The position numbers and the translations under genes are program-made. Under the pieces are notes generated by a model. That model saw only the letters and a program-made list of their open reading frames with translations, was not told the origin of the DNA and made no database searches. Source: Chryseobacterium defluvii (GTDB lineage Bacteria > Bacteroidota > Bacteroidia > Flavobacteriales > Weeksellaceae). Taken from it: DNA of 64,000 nt. Positions 17,376-26,182 of this stretch are shown here, in pieces. Location: the NCBI RefSeq assembly GCF_003634775.1, contig NZ_RBXB01000001.1, positions 62,001-126,000 of the forward strand, read 5' to 3'. Numbering within the stretch: position 1 is the first letter of the stretch; the number at the start of each line of letters is the position of its first letter.

Positions 17376-18167
17376 TTATATTTTAGTATATCCCTTTTCT
17401 TCCAGTTCCTTACAGGCATATTCGTAAACTTCCCTGAACATTTCATCAAGATTTCTTTTATTGAAAAGGCTGAACTTGGTCATTTTCGGAGGATCTAGGA
17501 AAATATCGCAGGATTTTGCTTTGGAATAAACCGATTTGGCAATGGCAAGGTGAAGAATTCTGTCGAATTCCTTCATTAAACTCATATTCTTAAGCTCGTC
17601 GTAACTAATTGAGTTGACATGCGAAGCTATTAAAAGATCACATTTGTCAATAATAGGTTCAATAGGCAGATTGTCCAGAACACCTCCGTCAACATATAAT
17701 TTTTCTCCGATTCTTACGGGAGGAAGTACGAAAGGGACGCTTGAAGAAGCTAAAAGCGGTTCGAAGAGTTTTCCTTCCGAAAAAAAATCAACAATTCCGT
17801 GGGTAAGCTCTGTTGCTGCTACGTAAACCGGGATTTTTAGAATGCTGAAATTATCTTCAGGAAAATGATCTCTAAACAGCTTTAAAATAAAACTGGAGCT
17901 GAAAATTCCATTTTTCGAAAGTCTCAGATAAGATCGTGAAAAGAAAGTGGTCTGCTTTACAATCTCTATCATCTCATCCGGCGTTTTTCCTAAAGAATAA
18001 AACGCTCCGATGATAGATCCTGCGCTGGTGCCTGAAATTATATGAGGCTTGAGATTATATTCTTCCAGTGCTTTCAAAACGGCGATATGGGCAATTCCCC
18101 GCATACCTCCTCCGGAAAGTGTCAAACCGATTACCGGTTTCTTTTTTTTGAAAGAAAACAGGCCCAT
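17376..18167 (-). CDS. Patatin-like phospholipase
   Basis: A 263-residue patatin. The oxyanion loop GLTLSGGGMRGIAHI starts near residue 14, the nucleophile serine lies in ISGTSAGSIIG near residue 47, and the catalytic Asp is in VDGGVLDNLPIEP near 155, completing the Ser-Asp dyad. There is no signal peptide, so it is probably cytosolic or bound to the inner face of the membrane, acting as a lipid acyl hydrolase (RssA-like). It is 3 nt downstream of the alpha/beta hydrolase and co-transcribed with it. Confidence 0.92.
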   Translation of the reverse strand: MGLFSFKKKKPVIGLTLSGGGMRGIAHIAVLKALEEYNLKPHIISGTSAGSIIGAFYSLGKTPDEMIEIVKQTTFFSRSYLRLSKNGIFSSSFILKLFRDHFPEDNFSILKIPVYVAATELTHGIVDFFSEGKLFEPLLASSSVPFVLPPVRIGEKLYVDGGVLDNLPIEPIIDKCDLLIASHVNSISYDELKNMSLMKEFDRILHLAIAKSVYSKAKSCDIFLDPPKMTKFSLFNKRNLDEMFREVYEYACKELEEKGYTKI

Positions 18168-18170
18168 GTA

Positions 18171-18953
18171 TTAAAGAACTAGTTTTTTCGGCATATTGTG
18201 AAGAAGCTCGGTATTGATGATTTCTGCACAGATGCAGGGTTTTTCCCAATGCCCGTTATGTCCGCAATCCAGAACGTAAGACTTGATGTTGGTTCTGTCC
18301 GGGAGATTTTTAATAGTGTTCTCTGTTTTTACGGCATTGTCATGTTTGCCTGCTAATACTAAGATTTTAGCCTCAAGATTTTCCAATACATGTTTTTTAT
18401 CCGTTCTCTCCACCATACCTTTCACACAAGCTAAAGCGCCTAAATTATTGGTTGAAAGTGCAACTTGTAAGGCTGTTTCTATTTTTCCTTCCAGGATATC
18501 TCTTTCGTTAGGATTGAATAAATTCGGAATTCCTGCCCTCGCATAATTGGAAAATGCTTCTTTGATGATCCTGTAGCTTTTGATACGTTGCTGCTTTTTC
18601 TCTTCATCATCGGGAAAATAGGTGGAAAAGAACAGGGTAAGGCTTTTAAGTGTTTCAGGGTACTTTTCGGCAAAAGCAAGGGAAGTGTAGCCACCCATTG
18701 AATGTCCCAGCAAATGTATTTTGGTAACATTCTGATCATCTAAAACTTTCTTTACTTCATCTGCCATCAGTTCCATGGTATGAACTTCTGCTAGAATATC
18801 GGATTGTCCGTGACCCGGAAGATCAATCTTTAAAAGAGAGAAGTTCTCAGAAAGATGTGGCTCCATATCGTTCCATATGGAGATGTTTTCCATGAAACCG
18901 TGAAGCAGTACCAGTATTTCTTTTCCGTTTCCTTTTCTTTCAAAGTTTAGCAT
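18171..18953 (-). CDS. Alpha/beta-fold hydrolase
   Basis: A 260-residue hydrolase with LVLLHGFMENISIWNDM (oxyanion HG), DLPGHGQSD, the nucleophile elbow LLGHSMGGYTSLA with Ser near residue 88, an Asp in LVLAGKHDNAV and the catalytic His in LDCGHNGHWEKP near 240. The triad is complete. It resembles small esterases or BioH-like carboxylesterases; the true substrate is unknown. Forms a two-gene unit with the patatin. Confidence 0.9.
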   Translation of the reverse strand: MLNFERKGNGKEILVLLHGFMENISIWNDMEPHLSENFSLLKIDLPGHGQSDILAEVHTMELMADEVKKVLDDQNVTKIHLLGHSMGGYTSLAFAEKYPETLKSLTLFFSTYFPDDEEKKQQRIKSYRIIKEAFSNYARAGIPNLFNPNERDILEGKIETALQVALSTNNLGALACVKGMVERTDKKHVLENLEAKILVLAGKHDNAVKTENTIKNLPDRTNIKSYVLDCGHNGHWEKPCICAEIINTELLHNMPKKLVL

Positions 18954-19046
18954 GATCTCAAAATTAAATGTGGAATATGAATATGATCTGCAAATCCTGA
19001 ACCATTCAGGGTATACCGGATAAAAACAGATCTCTCAAATTTAAGT

Positions 19047-19075
19047 AAAAAAGAGCATTTTAAAAATGCTCTTTT
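19047..19075 (-). terminator. Terminator of the orphan exbD
   Basis: Hairpin aaaagagcattt/aaatgctctttt (11-12 bp stem) 4 bp after the stop codon, flanked by A and T runs. Confidence 0.8.
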
Positions 19076-19078
19076 CTC

Positions 19079-19603
19079 TTATTTTGTCAGTTCGTTATAA
19101 ATTTTTTGTTCCCATGGCTTGATATCGGTGACTCCATAGCGTTCTTTTTTAGCAATAGAGACATTATCCAGCATGTCTACGAAATTTTTATAGCTGGACT
19201 CATCGGTTGGCTTTATAATAATCGTGAAGTTTTCCGGCTTCGGAGCATTTTTATAAGCTTCTGCAATCAATTTTGGTACATTCATTCCGCTAAGATCAGT
19301 TTCTTTTAAATTCCCTGTGTTTAAATTCTCTGCAGAGTTTTGATGATAAAATATGCGATCATCTTTTCCAAGAATTAAAGTAATTTGATTTTTTTCGTTA
19401 ATAGGTGGGGTATCGATAGGAATAGGCCCTGGATCTTTTGCAGGCAATCCCAAATCCATTACGTTGGGTTTTGTAAAATTGGTTGTGAACATGAAAAAGG
19501 TGATCAATAAAAAACCTAAGTCTACCATTGGAGTCATATCGATACGGATCAGTTTTTTTCTTTGCTTTCCGCCTTGTTTCTCTTGTGCAATAACTTCAGC
19601 CAT
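19079..19603 (-). CDS. exbD: ExbD/TolR family transport protein, orphan
   Basis: A 174-residue inner-membrane protein with one transmembrane helix (MVDLGFLLITFFMFTTNF, about residues 26-44) preceded by the conserved IDMTPMVD whose Asp is the protonatable residue of ExbD/TolR. The periplasmic part ends with YGVTDIKPWEQKIYN. It is a close paralogue of the second exbD at 37505-38059, sharing MTPMVDLGFLLITFFMFTT and NVMDLGLPAK. No exbB or tonB gene is beside it, so it must join a complex encoded elsewhere, perhaps the one at 35956. Single-gene unit with its own terminator. Confidence 0.9.
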   Translation of the reverse strand: MAEVIAQEKQGGKQRKKLIRIDMTPMVDLGFLLITFFMFTTNFTKPNVMDLGLPAKDPGPIPIDTPPINEKNQITLILGKDDRIFYHQNSAENLNTGNLKETDLSGMNVPKLIAEAYKNAPKPENFTIIIKPTDESSYKNFVDMLDNVSIAKKERYGVTDIKPWEQKIYNELTK

Positions 19604-19776
19604 AATAATATTTTTTAAGGTTAAACAGTATATGATTATATCTTGAATGTATACAAAGTCAATGCCTAAAATTTAAAAATGGCAATAAAAATTTAATTTT
19701 ATTAAATTGTTAATATGCAAAAGCCTTACTAAAAAGAAAATTCATAAGGTTTTATAATATTTTAAGAATATGGAAT

Positions 19777-21348
19777 TTATTTTCTGATAATTAATTTTTC
19801 AGAAAGAATATTTTTTTCTTCATTGTCAATTTGAATGATATACACTCCGTTTGCAAATGCTGAGGTTTCAATGGAAATACTTTTCTGAGAATATTTTTTG
19901 CTGAAAACTATTCTTCCTACAGTATCAAAAATAGTCACTATGCTTTGTTTCGGAAGGTGATTGATATAGACAAAATCTTTTGTCGGGTTGGGATACAATA
20001 TTGGTTTTTCAGAAGCATTATTCTCCATGGTTCCTAATTCTTTAGATCCGCTTAACTTTAAAATCCAAAAATCAAATTGTCCATGGTTTCCGGTAACATC
20101 CCCGCTATTGGGATTTGTGTTTGAATATCCTGCTACAGCTAATCCACCATCCGTGGTAGAAATAATGCTATAAGCTGCCTCATTTCCACTTCCGCCATAT
20201 GATTTATGCCATAATAAGTTTCCTAAAGTGTCTAATTTTACTATCCAATATTGTGTGGAAGCTAAAGGCTCAGATTCGGCAACTCCAGTATTTGAAGAGA
20301 GGTATCCTGTAGCGATATAGTTTCCGTCCGGTGTTTGCTTTACTGAATAAGCCTGATCATAAGTAAGGCTTCCCAGAGCTTTTTCCCATTGTAGATTACC
20401 TAATGCATCCAGCTTAATAATCCAGAAATCTCCTTGTCCGTTATTAAAACTTATATTTCCATTGATAGAAGTAGTAGTACCCGATACAATGTAACCGCTG
20501 TCTGAAGTTTGACTTATGGAATAAGCATTATCTTCTCCGGAACCTCCGAAACGTTTTTCCCATGTAATATTACCTGTACTTCCGAGTTTTACGATCCAAA
20601 AATCTCGTCCTGATCCGAAGGCGGTACTAGATATGTCTCCGCTGTTTGAAGAGTAGGTGTCTCCCGATACAATATAACCTCCGTCACTGGTCTGCTGAAT
20701 TTCAAAAGCTCTTTCATTACTGGTTCCACCAAGAGCTTTTTGCCATTGCAAATTTCCTGAAGAGTCTAATTTTACTACCCAGTAATCGGTTGTGTTTTGA
20801 CCGTGGTTTCCGGTAATGTCTCCATTGCTTGAACTCGAATATCCAGTTACAATATATCCTCCGTCGGTAGTTTGCTTCACAGAGGTTGCAATGTCTTGAG
20901 CTTGGCCACCATATGTTTTTTGCCAGACTATATTTCCGAGTGCATTTAGTTTTACAATCCAGTAATCTGAAGATCCTTTGTTCAGGGTAATGTCTCCATT
21001 AGAGGAATTGGAGAATCCTGCGACAACATATCCTCCGTCTGAGGTAGTACAGATGGAGTTTGCCTGATCGTCGCCAGATCCGCCAAGAGACTTTTGCCAC
21101 TGAAAAGTTCCTAAAGCATCCATTTTCACTACCCAGAAATCATTATCTCCCTGATTTATCGTTGCATTTCCATCAGAAGATTTTGAAAATCCAGCAGTGA
21201 TGTATCCTCCGTCCGGAGTTTGTACAATAGATTTTGCCGTTTCGTTATTTGATCCCCCAAAAGATTTTTGCCATTGGATAGTCGGAATCTGAGATTTTGC
21301 AACGGATGAGAGCAATAAAATTAAAAGAATAGATTTTAAATATTTCAT
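19777..21348 (-). CDS. T9SS cargo protein with seven propeller-like repeats
   Basis: A 523-residue exported protein. A Sec signal peptide (residues 1-19, ending AKSQ) is followed by seven tandem repeats of about 58 residues, each beginning W-(Q/E/H)-K and running through GG...A.SI..T.DGGY...G...S and ending with (D/Y)(F/Y)W(I/V)VKL...GN. Seven such units would form a closed beta-propeller. The last 80 residues (PILYPNPTKDFVYI to the end) are a type A type-IX-secretion sorting domain with C-terminal KLIIRK, so the protein is carried across the outer membrane by the gliding/T9SS machinery and released or attached to the surface. Ligand or substrate unknown. Confidence 0.9.
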   Translation of the reverse strand: MKYLKSILLILLLSSVAKSQIPTIQWQKSFGGSNNETAKSIVQTPDGGYITAGFSKSSDGNATINQGDNDFWVVKMDALGTFQWQKSLGGSGDDQANSICTTSDGGYVVAGFSNSSNGDITLNKGSSDYWIVKLNALGNIVWQKTYGGQAQDIATSVKQTTDGGYIVTGYSSSSNGDITGNHGQNTTDYWVVKLDSSGNLQWQKALGGTSNERAFEIQQTSDGGYIVSGDTYSSNSGDISSTAFGSGRDFWIVKLGSTGNITWEKRFGGSGEDNAYSISQTSDSGYIVSGTTTSINGNISFNNGQGDFWIIKLDALGNLQWEKALGSLTYDQAYSVKQTPDGNYIATGYLSSNTGVAESEPLASTQYWIVKLDTLGNLLWHKSYGGSGNEAAYSIISTTDGGLAVAGYSNTNPNSGDVTGNHGQFDFWILKLSGSKELGTMENNASEKPILYPNPTKDFVYINHLPKQSIVTIFDTVGRIVFSKKYSQKSISIETSAFANGVYIIQIDNEEKNILSEKLIIRK

Positions 21349-21463
21349 TATTGATGTTATATGATTGTTAGTTACTTAGACACTATTCTTAAAATTATTA
21401 AAAAAAGATATTCATTGATAATTAATTTAGTAAGTGTATATGTTTTTCTAATAAGTGTAAAAA

Positions 21464-21488
21464 AAGCCTTACCGGAAAGGCAAGGCTT
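21464..21488 (-). terminator. Terminator of dsbD
   Basis: aagcctt/aaggctt stem enclosing accggaaaggc, 24 bp past the dsbD stop, with a T-run on the minus strand. Confidence 0.7.
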
Positions 21489-21511
21489 GGAAATATTTTT
21501 AAATAAAAGGA

Positions 21512-23578
21512 TTATTTATTCTGCTTGTAATAATTCACTCCGCATTCTAAGAATTTCTTGAAATCTTCTTTAGGCATGTACCCGGAAACCGGAGTATTGA
21601 TCACTTTTCCGTCTGGAGTTACAAGAACATAGTGTGGTTGGGAATTATTATTGAAATTCACCTGTTGGAACAAGCTCCATCTGTCACCGATTGTTTTCAC
21701 TTTCTTTACCTGTCCGTCTCCTAAATCAATTTTAGTTTTTTGCTCTTCAGGGAGCTCTTCCTTGTCATCAACATAAAGGGAAGCCAACACCACATCATTT
21801 TGAAGGATAGGAAGGATGTCCGGCTCGCTCCAGACAAATTCCTCCATTTTCCTACAGTTTTCGCAACCGTATCCCGTGAAGTCTATAAGAATGGGTTTGT
21901 TTTCCTGTTTAGCAATAGCGATAGCTTTAAAGAAATCATGCTCAGGATGCATTCCCAAAATACCATCTTTTTCATCGTGAAAATAGCTCACATTCAATGG
22001 GGGCAGAATTCCACTTAATAATTGCAGTTTCGGTCTGTCTGAAGGAATTAATCCCTGGATCAGATAGATTACAAAACCAATTCCCAAAGCTCCCAAGATC
22101 TTTCTTGTGATAGAAATTTTCGGCTTCTTGTCATCATGCGGAAATCTTATTAATCCGAATAAATACAAAGCCAATCCAATGGCAATGATAATCCAGATCA
22201 CAATGAAGAGTTCTCTTTTCAATAAGAATGTTTTAGAAACAAGATCAGCCTTTGATAAGAATTTTAAAGCTAAAGCCAGTTCCACAAAACCAAGAACCAC
22301 TTTTACCGTATTCATCCATCCTCCGGATTTCGGAAGACTTTGTAAAGCTTGCGGGAATAAAGCTAATAATCCAAAAACAATAGCCCAGGCCAATCCGAAT
22401 CCTGCCAACGCAAAAGTAAGCAGCATCGGTACATTGGCAGAACCTGTAACCGCACTTCCTAATAAGCTTCCTAAAATAGGACCCGTACAAGAGAAAGAAA
22501 CGATGACCAACGTTAATGCCATAAAGAAAATACCGATCATTCCGCCGGCTTCCTCTGCTTTAGAAGATTTATTCGCTATAGAGCTTGGTAAGGTAATATC
22601 ATAATATCCAAAGAAGCTTCCTGCGAAGAAAATGAATATGATGAAGAATACGATATTCAGCCATACACTTGTAGAAATTTCGTTGAATACATTTCCTGCA
22701 ATTCCATCAATCAGATGAAAAGGAACACTCAGTAAAACAAAAATCAAAAGGATGAAGAACCCGTAAATAAGAGCGTCTCTTTTTCCCTTTGCCTTGTTTT
22801 TATTTCCTTTGGTAAAGAACGAAACCGTTAGCGGAATCATTGGGAAAACACAAGGTGTTAATAAAGCGATTAATCCTCCGATAAATCCTAAAAACAAATA
22901 CGTCCAGTAGTTTTCATCAACCTTTTCAGAAGCTGTTCCGCAGTTCGTTAAAGGCTTTTTGAAATCTAAAGTTTCAATTTTCAGTTGTTTTGGATCCAAT
23001 TGGGAGTTTTCTGTAACCGTTACCGTTGCATTCGCTGGAGCAACAACAGTCACTTCTGCAGATTTTACCGAATCCTTTGCCACTTCCGTTTTGGTTTCAT
23101 CGGTTTCTTCCGGAGCACCTTTTGGAGTCACTTTTTGATTAAACTCTAATGTATTCGGAGCTAAACAAACCCTGTCGTCACAAGTCTGATAGGTAATTTC
23201 AGAAGTTACGTCGGCAGGTTTTGCGGGGTCTTTTAATTTGAATTTCTGTTTGAAACCGGCAGTATTGGAATAATATACAATTGTACCCCCGAAAGCTTCG
23301 GAGAATTCTTCATGTTTTTTACCAACTTCCGTGAACTTTCCGATCAGTTCTATATTTTGCCCTGAAACTTTGTATTCAGTCGGGATTCCGGTATCGGGAG
23401 GTAAATCTTTGGAGTAGATATGCCATCCGCTTTCCATAGTGGCATTCAAAACAGCTTCATACTGATTGTTGCCTAAATCGTTGATCGTGAATTTGAATTT
23501 TACAGGATTTTTTATCTGTGCATTGATTCCTGTTGCTAAAAATACCAGGATTAATAAAAACCAGTTTCTGAATTTCAT
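21512..23578 (-). CDS. dsbD: Thiol:disulfide interchange protein DsbD
   Basis: A 688-residue inner-membrane reductant shuttle that passes electrons from cytosolic thioredoxin to periplasmic disulfides. Order: signal peptide (MKFRNWFLLILVFLATGINA), periplasmic N-terminal immunoglobulin-like domain with cysteines in TYQTCDDRVCLAP, an eight-helix membrane domain with the redox cysteines in LTPCVFPMIPLTV and SFSCTGPILGSL, and a C-terminal thioredoxin-like domain with GYGCENCRKMEEF. Start taken at ATG 23578, which gives the cleanest signal peptide; ATG 23590 (four residues longer) overlaps the tilS stop and is also possible. Coupled to tilS. Confidence 0.94.
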   Translation of the reverse strand: MKFRNWFLLILVFLATGINAQIKNPVKFKFTINDLGNNQYEAVLNATMESGWHIYSKDLPPDTGIPTEYKVSGQNIELIGKFTEVGKKHEEFSEAFGGTIVYYSNTAGFKQKFKLKDPAKPADVTSEITYQTCDDRVCLAPNTLEFNQKVTPKGAPEETDETKTEVAKDSVKSAEVTVVAPANATVTVTENSQLDPKQLKIETLDFKKPLTNCGTASEKVDENYWTYLFLGFIGGLIALLTPCVFPMIPLTVSFFTKGNKNKAKGKRDALIYGFFILLIFVLLSVPFHLIDGIAGNVFNEISTSVWLNIVFFIIFIFFAGSFFGYYDITLPSSIANKSSKAEEAGGMIGIFFMALTLVIVSFSCTGPILGSLLGSAVTGSANVPMLLTFALAGFGLAWAIVFGLLALFPQALQSLPKSGGWMNTVKVVLGFVELALALKFLSKADLVSKTFLLKRELFIVIWIIIAIGLALYLFGLIRFPHDDKKPKISITRKILGALGIGFVIYLIQGLIPSDRPKLQLLSGILPPLNVSYFHDEKDGILGMHPEHDFFKAIAIAKQENKPILIDFTGYGCENCRKMEEFVWSEPDILPILQNDVVLASLYVDDKEELPEEQKTKIDLGDGQVKKVKTIGDRWSLFQQVNFNNNSQPHYVLVTPDGKVINTPVSGYMPKEDFKKFLECGVNYYKQNK

Positions 23579-23579
23579 T

Positions 23580-24917
23580 TTACTTTTCATTAAAAATTTT
23601 GAGAATATATTTCGTCTTCTCATCCTTCGCGTATCTTCTGTCCTGCCTGAAAGGGATAATTCCAAGAACATTATCGTTGCTGTCCGTCAGCAACCAGATT
23701 TTTTGCTTCGCTAAAATAGATAATTTTTCGTCCCTAAAAAACTTAGAGACCTTCTTTTTGCCTGAAAATCCCGAAGGATAAAAAATATCTCCTTCCTGCT
23801 GCTGCCTTAATTGCAGTGGGAAACGGAGTTTATCGGCATCAAAATCCCATTCAAAAGTCTTATTGATTTCTTCAATGTCTTCAATAATGTCTTTTAGGTT
23901 CATATTGATCTGGTCCCCGGTAAAATCAAAGTCCTCGATCAGAATTATTTCATCTTTGGGTTTTCTTTTTACATTTCTGTTGAAGAAAACCAGTTCATCT
24001 CTGCCGATTTTCAATTCAAAGTCATTGGAAAAAAAAGAACTCCCGTTTTCGGCTTTAAAAATTTTAGGAATCTCTTCTTCTCTGTCAAAGCCATATTTTT
24101 TTAAAATTTCGAATTGTACGAAATCACTCTCCAACTGCAACTTTTTTTTAGATAAGATAATATGACTCTGGTTAAATGTTGAAAGTTTTTTTTCTATTTC
24201 CCTGATCTGTTCCTGAACAAAATCTTTAGTCTGGTTCAGGTAAGAAATACTTTTTTTGAAATTTTCAAGAAAATGATCATTGGTTTCCAGAAGTTTTGGA
24301 ACAATTTCATTTCTGATCTTATTTCTTAAATAATCATTTTTTTTGTTGGATAAGTCTTCACGATAATCAATATTGTTGATTCGTGCAAACTCATAAATTT
24401 CCTCTTTTGAAAATGGTAAAAGAGGGCGTAGAATCCTATTGTCATTAACCGGGATTCCGGATAACCCATTAATACCGGATGCTTTTGAAAGGTTTATGAT
24501 GAATGTTTCAAGCTGATCGTTCAAATGATGAGCGGTAGCCAGAAATTCAAGGTTTTCTTTTTCCTGAATTTGCCTAAAAAATGCATACCGAAGTTCTCTG
24601 GCCCAAAGTTGAATAGAATTTTCCGGTTTCTGGTCTTTTTCTGAAACTTCGTACAGGTGAAATGGAATATGGTGTTTTTCACAGAAATCCTGAACTACCT
24701 TTTGGTCAAGGTCAGAATCCTCTCCACGAAGTTTATAGTTAATGTGAGCAACCTGAAACCCGAACCCCATATCTCGCATATTGTCTCTTATGCTCAGAAA
24801 TAACGAAGCCAAAACCATAGAATCGGCTCCGCCACTCACGGCCAAAAGATAGGTGTGATTCTCAGGAGAATCGATAAGTTTTTTCAACTGATTTTTGAAA
24901 CTTTTTCTTTCCAGCAT
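23580..24917 (-). CDS. tilS: tRNA(Ile)-lysidine synthetase
   Basis: A 445-residue N-type ATP pyrophosphatase that converts C34 of the CAU-anticodon tRNA-Ile to lysidine, making it read AUA. The PP-loop LLAVSGGADSMVLASL lies near residues 25-40, the HHLNDQLETFIINL stretch near 130 is the conserved TilS motif, and the C-terminal lysidine domain includes GDIFYPSGFSGKKKVSKFF. Normal length. Together with dsbD forms a two-gene unit. A TATCTTTG box at 24948-24941 lies 24 bp before the ATG. Confidence 0.95.
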   Translation of the reverse strand: MLERKSFKNQLKKLIDSPENHTYLLAVSGGADSMVLASLFLSIRDNMRDMGFGFQVAHINYKLRGEDSDLDQKVVQDFCEKHHIPFHLYEVSEKDQKPENSIQLWARELRYAFFRQIQEKENLEFLATAHHLNDQLETFIINLSKASGINGLSGIPVNDNRILRPLLPFSKEEIYEFARINNIDYREDLSNKKNDYLRNKIRNEIVPKLLETNDHFLENFKKSISYLNQTKDFVQEQIREIEKKLSTFNQSHIILSKKKLQLESDFVQFEILKKYGFDREEEIPKIFKAENGSSFFSNDFELKIGRDELVFFNRNVKRKPKDEIILIEDFDFTGDQINMNLKDIIEDIEEINKTFEWDFDADKLRFPLQLRQQQEGDIFYPSGFSGKKKVSKFFRDEKLSILAKQKIWLLTDSNDNVLGIIPFRQDRRYAKDEKTKYILKIFNEK

Positions 24918-24940
24918 GGAGGTGAAGAATTTCTTTTGTG

Positions 24941-24982
24941 CAAAGATAATCCATATAATTCAATTGAATTTCCCTAACTTTG
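24941..24982. promoter_or_regulatory. Candidate divergent -7 boxes, tilS and OmpA-like gene
   Basis: TATCTTTG at 24948-24941 (toward tilS) and TAACTTTG at 24975-24982 (toward the OmpA-like gene). Neither has a TTG element at 17-23 bp. Confidence 0.35.
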
Positions 24983-25004
24983 ATTCGTCTAAAACAGATT
25001 ACTT

Positions 25005-25838
25005 ATGAAGATATTTAAAATTTTAGCAGTTTCTGCAATGGTGTTGGGAATGACATCTTGTATCAGTAAAAAGCAATACGATGCTTTGAATACCAATTAC
25101 AAGCAATGTATTGAAAATATTGGGGAAAGACAAAGAGAAATCCAGGATTTAAAAGCCCAGAACTCTACCCTGTCAGGAGAAAACAATCTATTAAAAAGTC
25201 AACATGATGCTCTGAAATCTTCTTTGGATGCATGTTTGGCCAACAGTGGGAAAAGTTCGGCTAATATTGATAAATTGGTAGGAGAGATCAATGCTTCCAA
25301 TACTTATATCAAACAATTGATTTCCAGCAATGCTAAAAACGACAGCTTAAATTTAGCGTTATCCAACAAGCTGAAAAGATCTTTGGATAATGTGACGGAT
25401 GAAGATGTTCAGGTGAAAGTTCTTAAAGGAGTTGTTATGATTTCCCTTTCAGATAAAATGCTATACAAAACAGGAGATTACAATGTTTTGCCTGCAGCAC
25501 AGGATGTATTAGGCAAAGTAGCAAAAGTAATTAATGATTATGATAAATATTCGGTACTGATTGAGGGGAATACGGATAACGCGCCTTTAAACTCTGCTAA
25601 TCTGCCAAGAGATAACTGGGATCTTTCTGCATTGAGAGGTACGGCGATTGCAAAAATATTACAGACTCAGTTTGGGGTAGACCCTTCAAGAATTACAGCA
25701 GGAGGACGTTCCGAGTACAATCCTAAAGCAACGAATATGAGTGTTTCCGGAAGAGCTGAAAACAGAAGAACGGAAATTATCATTATGCCTAAGCTTGATG
25801 AGTTCATGAAGCTGATGGATATTGCTCCAAAGAAATAA
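25005..25838 (+). CDS. OmpA family lipoprotein
   Basis: A 277-residue lipoprotein: signal peptide with lipobox GMTSC (Cys19), a coiled-coil region from about 25 to 120 with many Leu/Asn/Lys heptads, then an OmpA C-terminal peptidoglycan-binding domain with the diagnostic IEGNTDNAPL, NWDLSALRGTAIAKIL and VSGRAENRRTEIII. It should be anchored in a membrane by lipid and tied to peptidoglycan through the diaminopimelate-binding Asp and Arg, helping hold the envelope together. Standalone gene closed by a terminator at 25861. Confidence 0.93.
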   Translation: MKIFKILAVSAMVLGMTSCISKKQYDALNTNYKQCIENIGERQREIQDLKAQNSTLSGENNLLKSQHDALKSSLDACLANSGKSSANIDKLVGEINASNTYIKQLISSNAKNDSLNLALSNKLKRSLDNVTDEDVQVKVLKGVVMISLSDKMLYKTGDYNVLPAAQDVLGKVAKVINDYDKYSVLIEGNTDNAPLNSANLPRDNWDLSALRGTAIAKILQTQFGVDPSRITAGGRSEYNPKATNMSVSGRAENRRTEIIIMPKLDEFMKLMDIAPKK

Positions 25839-25860
25839 TCTTACAGCCACTAAATAAAAA

Positions 25861-25884
25861 TAATCCCGAAAAGCTTCGGGATTA
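25861..25884. terminator. Bidirectional terminator
   Basis: taatcccgaa/ttcgggatta stem with a 4-nt loop (aagc) and T-run. It ends the OmpA-like gene on the plus strand and lies 11 bp past the stop of the small minus-strand gene. Confidence 0.85.
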
Positions 25885-25894
25885 TTTTTTTCAA

Positions 25895-26038
25895 TTAAAT
25901 TAATTCTTCTTTTTTCAGTAAAGAAATAATTCTGTGAAAAAATGAATTGGATATTTCTGTTTTGTTTCCAGGGGAAGTAAGACTGTTTTTGCCTATAGGT
26001 CTTTTAATTTTCCGTTTGGTAGTTTTTTTTGCATCCAT
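25895..26038 (-). CDS. Candidate small basic protein, 47 residues
   Basis: A short reading frame of 47 codons in the gap between the OmpA-like and methyltransferase genes. The product opens MDAKKTTKRKIKRPIGKN (nine Lys/Arg among the first 18 residues), has a Ser/Thr/Asn-rich middle, and ends with a short amphipathic helix SFFHRIISLLKKEELI. Support for a real gene is positional: a TATATTTG box at 26077-26070 gives a leader of about 25 nt, and the hairpin at 25861-25884 closes it. No function recognised. It could bind nucleic acid or the ribosome, judging only from charge. It might also be a chance frame. Confidence 0.5.
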   Translation of the reverse strand: MDAKKTTKRKIKRPIGKNSLTSPGNKTEISNSFFHRIISLLKKEELI

Positions 26039-26069
26039 TATTAGTTGTTTGTGTTTTCAATTTGTACTG

Positions 26070-26077
26070 CAAATATA
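26070..26077 (-). promoter_or_regulatory. Candidate -7 box of the 47-residue gene
   Basis: TATATTTG on the minus strand, 31 bp before the ATG at 26038. The expected upstream TTG is replaced by a T-run, so the promoter is only partly supported. Confidence 0.4.
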
Positions 26078-26182
26078 TCACTTAATCTAGAAAAAAAACA
26101 CCGTGTTTTTACGGTATTTTCAAAATACATTTTTTAGTGTTCCATTATATTTAGTTAAATTTGAATAACAAAACCAGTACAA

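Noticed and set aside
19777..21348. Evenly spaced similar DNA repeats that might suggest a CRISPR array or tandem repeat locus
   Set aside because: They are seven protein repeats of ~58 codons inside one open frame; there are no identical direct repeats with unique spacers and no cas genes.
22107..22604. 165-codon plus-strand frame opposite dsbD
   Set aside because: Shadow of the membrane helices of DsbD read in reverse; no family motif, and dsbD is certain.
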